NCBI GenBank assembly: GCA_965119745.1
Contig: OZ221973.1
Coordinates: 2,294,001 to 2,358,000, forward strand
Length of the DNA stretch: 64,000 bases
DNA from: CAJFUR01 sp904420575
Lineage (GTDB): Bacteria > Actinomycetota > Coriobacteriia > Coriobacteriales > Eggerthellaceae
Reading direction: 5' to 3'
In this document: piece by piece, positions 42,407-50,879 of the stretch
How positions within the stretch are numbered: the first letter of the stretch is position 1
Layout of the letters: every line of letters starts with the position of its first letter
Translations under genes and position numbers: made by a program
Notes under the pieces: generated by a model
Told to the model about the DNA's origin: nothing
What the model saw: the letters and a program-made list of their open reading frames with translations, nothing else
The model's database searches: none

Positions 42407-42739
42407 TTATCCCTGCACGTGGCAGGTGATGCACTGCCCGTGCGTGGGGTCTATCTGCCGGCTGTCGGGGCTGCCGTCGGCATAGTGGTCGTCAGGCAGC
42501 GCCACGGACCCGGCCAGCATGGGGTTCGCCTGGTCGTTCGCGCCGTGGCAGCCGTAGCAGCCCGACGCGCCCAGCCGTTCGAAGCGCCCTTCGTGGGTGA
42601 CGGGCATGAGCGGCGCCGCCCCTTCGGGGATGTTCGCGTTGACGTCTTCCTTGGCGGGCGCCGCCGAACAGCCGGCGATGCAGAACGCGCCGAGGGCACA
42701 GGCCATGGCCGCGGAAGCGACGAGGTGTTTCTTCTGCAT
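42407..42739 (-). CDS. napB: Small di-haem c-type cytochrome, NapB-like
   Basis: A 110-residue exported lipoprotein (signal ending IAGC) with two haem-binding motifs, CYGCH near residue 72 and CITCH near 105, and the segment PLMPVTHEG typical of NapB. It should carry electrons to NapA. It is small compared with proteobacterial NapB (about 130-150). It starts 5 bases after the napA stop, so it is co-translated. Confidence 0.88.
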   Translation of the reverse strand: MQKKHLVASAAMACALGAFCIAGCSAAPAKEDVNANIPEGAAPLMPVTHEGRFERLGASGCYGCHGANDQANPMLAGSVALPDDHYADGSPDSRQIDPTHGQCITCHVQG

Positions 42740-42744
42740 GGCGA

Positions 42745-45309
42745 TCACCCTTCCGCCTTCATGATGGACACGCAGGTCTTCTTGTAGTCCGGTTCCTTCG
42801 AAAGCGGGCAGTACGTGTCCTGCACCGCCAGGTTGACCAGGGTCTCCTCGGCGAAGAAGGGGGCGAACACCACGCCTTGCGGCGGCTCGGTGCGCCCGGA
42901 CGTGGACACCTTGATGTCGAACTCGCCGAAGCGCGACTTCACGTGCGCCATGTCGCCGTCGGCCAGGCCCAGCTTCGTGCAGTCCTCGGGGTTCATGTTC
43001 AGCAGCGCCTCGGGCAGCGCGCGGTCGAGCTCGGGCACGCGCCGGGTCATGGTGCCCGTGTGCCAGTGCTCCAGCAGGCGCCCGGTGCAGAAGTAGAAGG
43101 GGTACTCGTCGTCGGGCTCTTCGGCCGGCGGCTCGTAGGGGCGGAACACCACGGACGGCTTGGCGTTGGCCGACTTGTAGAAGCTCAGGCCGCGCGCGAG
43201 GTCCTGCTTTCCGTACTGCGCCACGCCCATCTGGTCGAAGCCGTCTTCCTGCGGGCCGTCGCAGAAGCGCCAGAGCGTGGGCAGCCACTTCCCGTCCACT
43301 TCGCGGACGGGCCAGGTGAGGCCGTGGTTCTCGATGTACAGGTCGTAGGGGGCCAGCTGCTTGGCCTCCATCTTCAGCTTCGCGCCGAACGTGCCGTCCG
43401 CGTCGCTGTTGATGGCCGCCGCCTTGTCGTTGAGGCTGGGGTTGGAGAACGTGCGGTACTCCTCCCAGATGGCGCGGCTCACTTCGCGCTGGTCGCCCTT
43501 GAAGTCGGCGGCGTCCTTGTCGTACCATTCCCCGAACAGCACGTCGAAGGCGTCCTTGCCGTCGATCTTCTCGCCTTCCAGCACGCGTTTGGCCACTTCC
43601 ATGAGCATCCACAGGTCCCACTTGGCCTCTCCCGGCGGGTCCACGGCCTTCTCGAACACGGCGGTGCGGCGCTCGCCGTTGCCGAACTGGCCTTCGCGTT
43701 CCACCCACATGGCCGCGGGCAGCACCACGTCGGCGTACTGGGTGGACAGCGTCGGGTACACCTCGCTCACGCAGACGAACGCGTCGAACACGCCCTTCTT
43801 GTCGCCGCGGCCCAAAAAGCGGGTCAGGTTGGGCAGCGAGACGGCCCAGTTGTTATGGGCCGACCACAGAAAGTCGATGTTGCCCTTGGAAAGCTCGCGG
43901 AAGATCTTGACCGTGTGGAAGCCGGGCTTCTGGATGTCGTCCAGGTAGCCTTCGGGCAGATTCCAGATGGCCTCGGTGTAGCGGCGGTGCTGCGGGTTGG
44001 CCACCAGCAGGTCGGCGGGCAGACGGTGGCTGAACGTGCCCACCTCGCGCGCCGTGCCGCAGGCGGTCGGCTGGCCGGTGAGCGAGAACGGTCCGTTGCC
44101 CGGCTGGGCGATCTTGCCCGACAGCAGGTGGATGTTGTAGATGTTGTGGTTCATCCACGTGCCGCGGTTGTGCTGGTTCACGCCCATGGTCCACAGGCTC
44201 ATGACGCGCGTGTCGGGCTCGGCGAACACGGCGGCCAGCTCGCGCAGGTCCTCCACGGGCACGCCGGAAAGCTTCGAGGTGTATTCGAAGGTGTAGGGCT
44301 CAAGGCGCGCGGCGTATTCCTCGAACGTGATGCCCGTGACGGCGTCGACGCTCTTGCCCACGTCGGTTGCCTCGTAGTCGTCGGCCGTGGCGTTGCCGAT
44401 GTTTTCCGTGCCCTGCTTGAACTGCAGATGGTCGGCTACGAAGGCCTCGTCGTACTTCTTCTCCTGCACCAGGTAGTTCGCGATGCAGTTGGCGATGGCC
44501 AGATCGGTGTTGGGCTTGAACAGCAGCACCTTGTCGGCGCTGGCGGACGTGCGTGTGCGGATGGTGCCCAGGTCGTAGTGGCGCACGCCTTCGCCCGAAA
44601 GCTTGCGGGCGGTCAGGCGCGAGTAGAGCATGGGATGCGCCTCGGCCATGTTCGCGCCCCACGTGACGAAGACGTCGGCCTCGTCAAGGTCGGCGTAGCA
44701 GCCGGCGGGCTCGTCGGTCTGGAACACGTTCATGAAGCCCACCACGGCGCTGGCCATGCACAGGCGCGCGTTCGGGTCGATGTTGTTGGACAGCAGCCCC
44801 GCCTTCCAGAACTTTGCCGTGCAGTAGCCTTCCACGATGGGCTGCTGGCCGCTGCCCCAGAACGCAAGGCGGCTCTTGTCGTTCTTCCAGGTCTCCTTCA
44901 ACTTGCCGGCCACCAGGTCCAGCGCCTCGTCCCACGTCGCTTCGCGCAGGCCTTCCTTCGTGCCCTTGGTGGCCTTGTCGTCGCGGACGAGCGGCGTGGT
45001 CAGACGGTCCTCGCCGTACAGGATCTTCGCCAGGTAGTAGCCCTTGACGCAGTTGAGTCCGCGGTTCGACCCGTTGTCGGGGTCGCCGGTCACCGAAACC
45101 AGCCGGCCGTCCTTCACTTCGCAGATGACGCCGCATCCGCAGCCGCAGAAACGGCACACCGACAGATACGTCTCGCCGGCGCCGTCGGCCGATGCGCTCG
45201 TCTGCCCGCCGCCGGCGCAGCCCACGAGCGTCGACATGGTGCCTGCCGCGGCGGCGCTGGCCAATGCGACGGCGGTGGTCTTGACGAACAATCGCCTGGA
45301 AATGTCCAT
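42745..45309 (-). CDS. napA: Periplasmic-type nitrate reductase catalytic subunit
   Basis: An 854-residue molybdopterin oxidoreductase with a twin-arginine signal (SRRLFVKTTAVA) ending in a lipobox-like LVGC. The [4Fe-4S] motif is CRFCGCGCGV followed by NCVKGYYLAKILYG; the molybdenum-ligand cysteine is in NARLCMASAVVGF near residue 185; SLTGQPTACGTAREVGTFSH is characteristic of NapA. Substrate choice (nitrate) is inferred from these motifs and from napG, napD, napH. An extra cysteine replaces the usual threonine in CRFCGTGCG. It is followed by napB. Confidence 0.93.
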   Translation of the reverse strand: MDISRRLFVKTTAVALASAAAAGTMSTLVGCAGGGQTSASADGAGETYLSVCRFCGCGCGVICEVKDGRLVSVTGDPDNGSNRGLNCVKGYYLAKILYGEDRLTTPLVRDDKATKGTKEGLREATWDEALDLVAGKLKETWKNDKSRLAFWGSGQQPIVEGYCTAKFWKAGLLSNNIDPNARLCMASAVVGFMNVFQTDEPAGCYADLDEADVFVTWGANMAEAHPMLYSRLTARKLSGEGVRHYDLGTIRTRTSASADKVLLFKPNTDLAIANCIANYLVQEKKYDEAFVADHLQFKQGTENIGNATADDYEATDVGKSVDAVTGITFEEYAARLEPYTFEYTSKLSGVPVEDLRELAAVFAEPDTRVMSLWTMGVNQHNRGTWMNHNIYNIHLLSGKIAQPGNGPFSLTGQPTACGTAREVGTFSHRLPADLLVANPQHRRYTEAIWNLPEGYLDDIQKPGFHTVKIFRELSKGNIDFLWSAHNNWAVSLPNLTRFLGRGDKKGVFDAFVCVSEVYPTLSTQYADVVLPAAMWVEREGQFGNGERRTAVFEKAVDPPGEAKWDLWMLMEVAKRVLEGEKIDGKDAFDVLFGEWYDKDAADFKGDQREVSRAIWEEYRTFSNPSLNDKAAAINSDADGTFGAKLKMEAKQLAPYDLYIENHGLTWPVREVDGKWLPTLWRFCDGPQEDGFDQMGVAQYGKQDLARGLSFYKSANAKPSVVFRPYEPPAEEPDDEYPFYFCTGRLLEHWHTGTMTRRVPELDRALPEALLNMNPEDCTKLGLADGDMAHVKSRFGEFDIKVSTSGRTEPPQGVVFAPFFAEETLVNLAVQDTYCPLSKEPDYKKTCVSIMKAEG

Positions 45310-45341
45310 GTGCAGCCCTCCCTTTCGCCTTGCTCTTCGTA

Positions 45342-45386
45342 GGCCTTGCCGGCCGGGGCGCGGGGCGCCTCTCCGCCGGCAAGGCC
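45342..45386 (-). other. Perfect 12-bp hairpin upstream of napA
   Basis: GGCCTTGCCGGC (45342-45353) pairs with GCCGGCAAGGCC (45375-45386). It lies about 30 bases upstream of napA in the 258-base napG-napA spacer, so it could attenuate or process the mRNA and change the napG to napA ratio. Confidence 0.65.
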
Positions 45387-45473
45387 TCCCGGTTCCTTGC
45401 CTCTATTGCTCCACCGTTCCTGCTTGAACGGATGAAACGCTGTTCACGCGTGCCAGGGGAACGCCGCCGGCCT

Positions 45474-45541
45474 TGTCATCCCGAACGCAGCGCGAAGCGC
45501 GGGGCCGGAGGACCATGGGATGCGGGGGGATCCTCCGGCCC
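45474..45541. repeat. REP-like dispersed repeat, family 1, copy 4, inside the nap operon
   Basis: TGTCATCCCGAACGCAGCGC begins at 45474; GGGCCGGAGGA (45502-45512) pairs with TCCTCCGGCCC (45531-45541). It lies in the spacer between napG and napA. Confidence 0.65.
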
Positions 45542-45567
45542 GCTGGGGACGCCGCGCCGGCGCCCTG

Positions 45568-46194
45568 TCAGGCAGGCGCGCCCTTGCGGTCGAGCGCCGC
45601 CTGCACCTGGTCCGGGTCTGCCACGATGCGGATGGCCACGCGCGGCTCTCCCACCACGCAGCGCTCCACGCACAGGCCGCAGCCCACGCACTTCTCGCGG
45701 TCTATCCGAGGCGCGAACACCGCATGGATGGCGTCGCCCTCGCGCATGCGGTAGTCGATGGTCATGGCCTCGTCGATGAGGGGGCACACGCGGTAGCACA
45801 CCTCGCACCGCATGCCCTGCAGCGCGATGCACAAATCCTCCTCGATGACGGCGGTGCCCATGTGCACGTCGGCGCGCGCCTCCACGTCGCGCAGGGCTCC
45901 GGTGGGGCAGGCTGCGACGCAGGGGAAGTCCTCGCAGAGGCGGCATGCCTGCTCGCGCGCGTCGATGACGGGGGTTCCCGCTGCGGCGCCCGCGTTGCCG
46001 GGCGCGACGTGCACGGCCCGGTAGGGACAGGCTTCCAGGCATTTGCCGCACTTGACGCAGCGGGCCATGAAGTCGGATTCGGACTGCGCCCCGGGGGGAC
46101 GCAGAAGCTCGCCCTTGCCGGCGGCGGCCAGGTACACGGCCTGTCCGCCCACGATGGCGGCGGCAATCCCGGCTATGATGCTCGAACGCTTCAT
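45568..46194 (-). CDS. napG: Ferredoxin-type protein NapG
   Basis: A 208-residue exported or anchored protein with an N-terminal signal segment and four [4Fe-4S] motifs: CVKCGKCLEACP, CRLCEDFPCVAACP, CEVCYRVCP and CVGCGLCVERC. NapG partners NapH to carry electrons from quinol. It is the first gene of the operon, separated from napA by a 258-base structured spacer. Confidence 0.92.
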   Translation of the reverse strand: MKRSSIIAGIAAAIVGGQAVYLAAAGKGELLRPPGAQSESDFMARCVKCGKCLEACPYRAVHVAPGNAGAAAGTPVIDAREQACRLCEDFPCVAACPTGALRDVEARADVHMGTAVIEEDLCIALQGMRCEVCYRVCPLIDEAMTIDYRMREGDAIHAVFAPRIDREKCVGCGLCVERCVVGEPRVAIRIVADPDQVQAALDRKGAPA

Positions 46195-46301
46195 CCAGCT
46201 CCCTTTCCTTCGGGAACCATGATGTGCTTCGGCAGGCTTTGCGCCAATCGGGGAAACGCGACGGCGCGCGTGTGGAAATCCCTGTTGACCGCTAGGGTTT
46301 T

Positions 46302-46368
46302 ATTCTATTTGCAGTCGAGGATAACAATTGCCGGACCGTGCGACATCCGCGTCGTGACGCACGTCACG
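46302..46368 (-). promoter_or_regulatory. nap promoter with a CRP/FNR-type site
   Basis: On the minus strand TAGAAT (46307-46302) is a fair -10 without a proper -35. A palindrome CGTGACGCACGTCACG (46353-46368), which is GTGA-N6-TCAC, is centred about 65 bases upstream of the expected start, near the class I activator position. A 13-codon ORF ending ILDCK (46305-46346) overlaps it. Confidence 0.5.
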
Positions 46369-47140
46369 GCGTCATGCGGATGCCCACGTACACGGCGGTG
46401 TCGGGCAGTCCCGATATGTCGTAGACCGACGAGAGCGCGATGGCCGACACGCGCCACGAGTACACGGTGCCGTCCACGTCGATGGTGCCGGCCTGGAAGG
46501 TGTTGCCGGCATCGTCCACGCCCGACTCGCCGAGCGTGGACCCATCCAGTCCTTCGGAGGCCATCGCGGCCTGAATGGCCGCCTCCACGCTGCCGGACGA
46601 GAAGTCGGCGTACTTCACGCGCATGTCCACGTAGTCGTTGCGGCTGACGGTGAAGGTCCACGAGCCCTTGAGCAGCTTGGCGGCGTCGGCCGCCGAGAGC
46701 TTGCTCACGCCTTGGGCGTACAGCAGGGCCGCGTCCACCTCGCTCACGTCGGAGGGCAGCTTGACGAGGTCCAGGCCGCCGTTCGGGTTCTCTTCGGCGT
46801 TCGTCTTGTCGTAGATGGTGAAGCCTGCGTCGGCGAACGTCTGCCTGATGGTGTCGTCGTCGGCCGCCATGAGCGCGGAGAGCTGCGGCAGGTCGTAGGA
46901 CACGTCGCGGGCGAGGTTCTCCTCGACGCTCGCCTGCTCGCGCGTGGAGGCGTTCAGCACCGTGTCGAGGAAGTTGTACAAAAACACGCCGCCGATGACG
47001 GCGGCCACCAGCACGAACACGCACAAGACGGCCAGCGCGCGCTTCGGCAGGTCGAACGGCCGGGCAAGCGAGCTTCCGTCCAGGTAGCGAACGGGTCCGC
47101 CCGCCGACACGTATTCTTTTTTGCGCTCGTTGAAAAACAT
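46364..47140 (-). CDS. Single-pass membrane protein of unknown function
   Basis: I do not recognise the family. The 258-residue protein has a cytoplasmic N-terminus of about 30 residues (MFFNERKKEYVSAGG), one membrane segment (ALAVLCVFVLVAAVIGGVFL, residues about 35-55) and an extracytoplasmic domain rich in aspartate, serine and alanine with no cysteine. It ends just before the nap promoter region, and its stop overlaps the GTGA-N6-TCAC site. Nothing links it firmly to nitrate reduction. Confidence 0.75.
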   Translation of the reverse strand: MFFNERKKEYVSAGGPVRYLDGSSLARPFDLPKRALAVLCVFVLVAAVIGGVFLYNFLDTVLNASTREQASVEENLARDVSYDLPQLSALMAADDDTIRQTFADAGFTIYDKTNAEENPNGGLDLVKLPSDVSEVDAALLYAQGVSKLSAADAAKLLKGSWTFTVSRNDYVDMRVKYADFSSGSVEAAIQAAMASEGLDGSTLGESGVDDAGNTFQAGTIDVDGTVYSWRVSAIALSSVYDISGLPDTAVYVGIRMTP

Positions 47141-47172
47141 GCCCCGGCCCTCTCTCCAACACCTTGGAACCC

Positions 47173-47201
47173 TTACAAGGATTGTGTGCTTTGGGCATTA
47201 T
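47173..47201 (+). promoter_or_regulatory. Promoter of the terC leader (TTACAA-N17-CATTAT)
   Basis: The -35 TTACAA (47173-47178) and -10 CATTAT (47196-47201) are 17 bases apart. The start would be near 47208, giving a leader of about 255 bases. Confidence 0.6.
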
Positions 47202-47237
47202 AGCATTGCCTGGCCACAAACCTCGTGATAGGATACG

Positions 47238-47341
47238 TGACGCCCATGGGGGAGTAGTTGGCACACGAAGTGTGCGGTGCGTTCAACATCATGGCGCGGC
47301 AAGCGCCTGGCGTACCTTAATCGGCGAGACTCATGGCACGG
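47238..47341 (+). ncRNA. yybP-ykoY (manganese) riboswitch
   Basis: The leader of the TerC gene carries the two conserved internal loops of this class: GGGGGAGTAG at 47248-47257 and TTAATCGGCGAGACTCAT at 47317-47334, separated by two hairpins. The class senses Mn2+ and is often found upstream of TerC, YkoY and P-type ATPase genes. Its 3' arm is shared with a terminator hairpin, which predicts transcriptional control. Confidence 0.88.
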
Positions 47342-47380
47342 GCCCGGTCGGAAAGACCGGTCCGTGCCATGAGTTTTTTT
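47330..47380 (+). terminator. Riboswitch-controlled terminator
   Basis: CTCATGGCACGG (47330-47342) pairs with CCGTGCCATGAG (47362-47373), extended by GGCCCGGTC / GACCGGTCC, then seven T residues. The 5' arm overlaps the aptamer closing strand, so folding is mutually exclusive. Confidence 0.9.
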
Positions 47381-47462
47381 ATGCCCGCCGCTTTCCCGGG
47401 GCAAGCGCCCCGAGCGTGGGCGCCCCGGCAAGCAGCCTGTTCGAGGCAAAGAAGGAGAAGCT

Positions 47463-48335
47463 GTGGATCTTTCGATATTCGCGACGCCCGAGGCGTGGAT
47501 CAGCTTGGTCACCCTCATCTTTTTGGAGATCGTGCTGGGCGTGGACAACCTGGTGTTCATCTCCATCACCACCAATCGCCTGCCCGAGGAGAAGCAGCAC
47601 ATCGGCCGCAAGCTGGGCCTGGCCGGCGCGCTCGTCATGCGCATCCTGTTTCTGTGCTTCGCGTCGTACCTCGTGCACATGACCGCGCCGCTGTTCACCA
47701 TCGACGTGGGGCCGTACTCCCACGGCTTCTCGATCCGCGACCTGGTGCTGCTGGTGGGCGGCGCCTACCTGATCTACAAGGGCATCTCCGAACTGCGCGA
47801 GATGCTCAAGCTCACCGAGGTGAAGGCGGCCCATTCCGAAGAGCACAAGGCGCTGCACCTGATCACGCTGCCGCAGGCCGTGGGCACCATCATGGTCATG
47901 GACCTGGTGTTCTCCATCGACTCGGTCATCACGGCCGTGGGCATGGCCGACCACCTGATCATCATGATCATCGCCGTCATGCTGGCCGTCTTCCTCATGA
48001 TGGCGTTCATCGACCCCATCTCCGACTTCATCAACGGGCATCCGGAGATGAAGATGCTCGCGCTCACGTTCATCGTGGCCATCGGCGCGTTGCTCGTCAT
48101 TGACAGCGCCGGCTTCCACACGGGCATCGAGCTTCTGCACATGCCGCTGGAGAAGCTCATGGTCTACTTCGCCATGGTGTTCTGCATCGTGCTGGAGGTC
48201 GTGCAGATGCGCTACAACAAGAACCTGGCCGCCTGGCAGAAGGAATGCTGGAAGGCCGACCCGGAGGCGCAGATGGAGAAGATGCGTGCGGAAATGCTGG
48301 ACGACGCGCAGGACGACGAGCCCGCAAAGAAGTAG
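47463..48335 (+). CDS. TerC-family membrane protein
   Basis: A 290-residue polytopic protein with eight or nine membrane segments and the conserved acidic segments FLEIVLGVDNLVFISI near residue 21 and MDLVFSIDSVITAVGMA near 155. TerC/YkoY proteins export Mn2+ or metallate secreted proteins, which fits the manganese riboswitch in its leader. The GTG start follows AAGAAGGAGAAGCT. Confidence 0.93.
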   Translation: MDLSIFATPEAWISLVTLIFLEIVLGVDNLVFISITTNRLPEEKQHIGRKLGLAGALVMRILFLCFASYLVHMTAPLFTIDVGPYSHGFSIRDLVLLVGGAYLIYKGISELREMLKLTEVKAAHSEEHKALHLITLPQAVGTIMVMDLVFSIDSVITAVGMADHLIIMIIAVMLAVFLMMAFIDPISDFINGHPEMKMLALTFIVAIGALLVIDSAGFHTGIELLHMPLEKLMVYFAMVFCIVLEVVQMRYNKNLAAWQKECWKADPEAQMEKMRAEMLDDAQDDEPAKK

Positions 48336-48339
48336 CGGG

Positions 48340-48426
48340 CGGAAGCGCCCGGCAGCGCCAGACACGAGGAAGGCCCCGCGCAGGCGGGGCCTTCCTCGTT
48401 CCGCTGACGGAAGCGCCCGGCAGCGC
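48340..48426. repeat. 19-base direct repeats flanking a terminator
   Basis: CGGAAGCGCCCGGCAGCGC occurs exactly at 48340-48358 and 48408-48426, either side of the terminator hairpin. Confidence 0.8.
48366..48397. terminator. Bidirectional terminator between terC and the lipid kinase gene
   Basis: GAGGAAGGCCCCGC (48366-48379) pairs with 48384-48397 around a 4-base loop, between convergent genes. Confidence 0.85.
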
Positions 48427-49338
48427 TCAGGCCTCGCCGAACAGCTCCAGGCATTCCTCGGACACGACGAAGCGGGCGGCTCCCGGCAGGATGCGTGCCG
48501 AGAACGGCGTCATGAGCCGTGTGGCCTCGCCGTCGTACTGCACCTCCATGGGGGGGTCGGCGTCCACCCGGACCTGGCGGGCCTGATGGATCTCCAGCGA
48601 GTCGGTGCGGTCGGGGAAGTCGCCGCCGCGGTCCAGCAGCCCGGCCAGCACGGCGGGGATCAGCTCGAAGGCGTTGCCCGCGCGCAGCACCACCACGTCC
48701 AGCACGCCGTCGCGCGGCTGGTTTTTGTGGGTGACCGATATGTCGAACTGTATCTTCGAGAAGTTGACGATGAGGATGCCCAGGCCGTCGCGCTCGATGG
48801 TCTCGCCGTCCAGCTCGATGGCGAACCGCGCGGTCTGGGGCAAGGGGTTGGAAAGCGCAGCCGAGAAGTAGGCCATGGGGCCGAGCAGCCGTTTGGCCGG
48901 CTCCGCGCCGTGCATGATGAGGGCGTCGTAGCCGGCTCCGGCCATGATGCCGAACCCGAAGCGCTGGCCCTGCACCTCGATCTCGCCCAGGTCGAAGTCG
49001 AGCGTGGCGCCAGCGCGAAGGATCTTCGCCAGCGCGTGCGGCTCGTTGGGGGACGCCAGGTTCAGGGCCAGCAGGTTGGCCGTGCCCGCCGGAAAGGGCA
49101 GGATGGGAATGCCCGTCCCGGTCAGAAGGTAGCTCACCGTGGCCACCGTGCCGTCGCCGCCGCTCGCGACCACGGCGTCGAAGGAAGAGGCGTCGTCCAG
49201 CATGCCGCGCAGGTCGGTGGTGCCGTCGGTGGAGCGCATGCACACCTCGTCGCCGTCGCGCGCCAACGAGCGGATGAAGTCGTAGACGGCGCCTTCGCCG
49301 TAACCGGAGGCCAGATTGTTGATGATGAGCAGTTTCAC
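48427..49338 (-). CDS. Diacylglycerol kinase-family lipid kinase
   Basis: A 303-residue DagK/YegS-family protein. Near the N-terminus it has a nucleotide-binding loop with ASGGDGTVATV near residue 60 and PFPAGTANLLA near 85; FGFGIMAGAGYDA and the C-terminal beta-rich domain follow. It probably phosphorylates a lipid such as diacylglycerol. The GTG start (49338) follows AAAGGGA. It is divergent from the RNase D gene with only 66 bases between starts. Confidence 0.88.
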   Translation of the reverse strand: MKLLIINNLASGYGEGAVYDFIRSLARDGDEVCMRSTDGTTDLRGMLDDASSFDAVVASGGDGTVATVSYLLTGTGIPILPFPAGTANLLALNLASPNEPHALAKILRAGATLDFDLGEIEVQGQRFGFGIMAGAGYDALIMHGAEPAKRLLGPMAYFSAALSNPLPQTARFAIELDGETIERDGLGILIVNFSKIQFDISVTHKNQPRDGVLDVVVLRAGNAFELIPAVLAGLLDRGGDFPDRTDSLEIHQARQVRVDADPPMEVQYDGEATRLMTPFSARILPGAARFVVSEECLELFGEA

Positions 49339-49404
49339 AAAATCCCTTTCTGTTGCTATGATGCATAGTACAACAATGCGCGTGCGAAATTGAAGGACAA
49401 CCCA

Positions 49405-50553
49405 GTGTACATAGCAAACCAAGAGAGCCTCGAAGCGTTCGTGGAGCGTGCCCGGTCGTCGTCGGTGCTTGCCATCGACACCGAATTCCTGCGCGAGAAG
49501 ACCTACTACGCGAAGCTGTGCCTGCTGCAGCTTGCCACCGACGACGAGGCGGTCATCGTGGACCCGTTCGAGGTGGACGACCTGGGCGTGCTGGAGCCGC
49601 TGCTTGCGGACGAGGGCATCGTGAAGCTCTTCCACGCCGGCGGGCAGGATCTGGAGATCATCCTGCGCGAGGTGGGCGTGATCCCGCGCCCCGTGTTCGA
49701 CACGCAGGTGGCGGCGGCGCTTCTGGGCTACACCCAGCAGATCGGCTACGCCGCGCTCGTGCATGCCGAATGTGGCGTGTCGCTCAAGAAGATCGACTCG
49801 TTCACCGACTGGTCCCGCCGCCCGCTTTCGGACTCCCAGCGCGAATACGCGGCCGACGACGTGGTGTACCTGCCCCGCCTGTACGCCTCCATGCGCGCCG
49901 CGCTGGAAGAGAAGGGGCGCCTTTCGTGGCTCGACCGCGACTTCGAGGAGCTGTGCGACCCGGCCCGCTACGCGCCGCGCGAGCGCGAGCGCTTCCGGCG
50001 CCTCAAGCGGGCCTCGCAGCTTTCCCGCCGCCAGCTTTCGGCGGCGCGCGAGTTCGCTGCCTGGCGCGAGGCCGAGGCGCAGCGGCGGGACGTGCCGCGC
50101 AAGTGGATCGTCACCGACGAGCAGGTGGTGGAGGCGTGCAAGCGCGAGGCGCGCACCATCGACGAGCTGTTCATGGTGCGGGGCATGCGCGAGCGCCTGT
50201 GCACGAAGGACGCGCGCACCGTGGTGGCGCTCATGGCGAAAGGGCTCGACGCGCCGGAAGACACCTGGCCCGACATCGACAAGGGCTCGAAGAGCGAGCG
50301 GAACGTGGACGCGGAGCTGGACCTCATGTGTGCCGTCGTGCGGCTGCGCGCCAAGGAGAACGACGTGGCGTTCCAGACGCTTGCCAGCCATGACGATCTG
50401 GCACGCCTGGCGCGCGGCCACAACGACGACGTGGACCTGCTGCGCGGATGGCGGCGCGCGCTCGTGGGCGAGGAGCTTCTGGACCTGCTGGAAGGCCGGC
50501 TGTCGCTGAGCCTGGCGGCGGGCGAGCTGGTGGTGGAGCGCCGCGAGGGCTAG
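49405..50553 (+). CDS. rnd: Ribonuclease D
   Basis: A 3'-5' exoribonuclease of 382 residues. The DEDDy motifs are present: AIDTEFLRE (Exo I), KLFHAGGQDLEIILRE (Exo II) and YAADDVVYLPRLY (Exo III). A HRDC domain follows from about residue 205 (PRKWIVTDEQVVEACKREAR). The start at GTG 49405 has GAAGGA six bases upstream; an in-frame TTG at 49390 would place that site inside the coding sequence. Confidence 0.9.
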   Translation: MYIANQESLEAFVERARSSSVLAIDTEFLREKTYYAKLCLLQLATDDEAVIVDPFEVDDLGVLEPLLADEGIVKLFHAGGQDLEIILREVGVIPRPVFDTQVAAALLGYTQQIGYAALVHAECGVSLKKIDSFTDWSRRPLSDSQREYAADDVVYLPRLYASMRAALEEKGRLSWLDRDFEELCDPARYAPRERERFRRLKRASQLSRRQLSAAREFAAWREAEAQRRDVPRKWIVTDEQVVEACKREARTIDELFMVRGMRERLCTKDARTVVALMAKGLDAPEDTWPDIDKGSKSERNVDAELDLMCAVVRLRAKENDVAFQTLASHDDLARLARGHNDDVDLLRGWRRALVGEELLDLLEGRLSLSLAAGELVVERREG

Positions 50554-50685
50554 GCGCCGCGGCCGGGAGGGGCCGGCAGGCTCGCCGTGCCGGCGGCCGG
50601 GGCTTCCCGCCGCCGCGCGCTGTGGTCGGGTTCTGGTGATTTCCCAATGATTCCATGACGCTTTCGGTGCCGCCGCGCGCTCCCG

Positions 50686-50691
50686 TATAAT
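50686..50691 (+). promoter_or_regulatory. -10 element (TATAAT) upstream of the YugP-like gene
   Basis: A perfect TATAAT with TTCGGT about 17 bases upstream. The leader to 50880 is about 180 bases. Confidence 0.6.
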
Positions 50692-50879
50692 ATCCAAGAA
50701 CGAAGAAACGGGCTGTTCGCGCGACACGTCGCCGGCGCACTTGCCTTCGGCGTGCGCGACGTCGCGCTCCGCGCGCCTTGCGCCTGCGCTGCTGGCGCGG
50801 CGCCGCCGTCCGGCAGGACCGGCGGGCACGTGCTGGCGCGGACGGCCTCCGAAACGACCCCGAAGGAGTGGTTTCAGCC

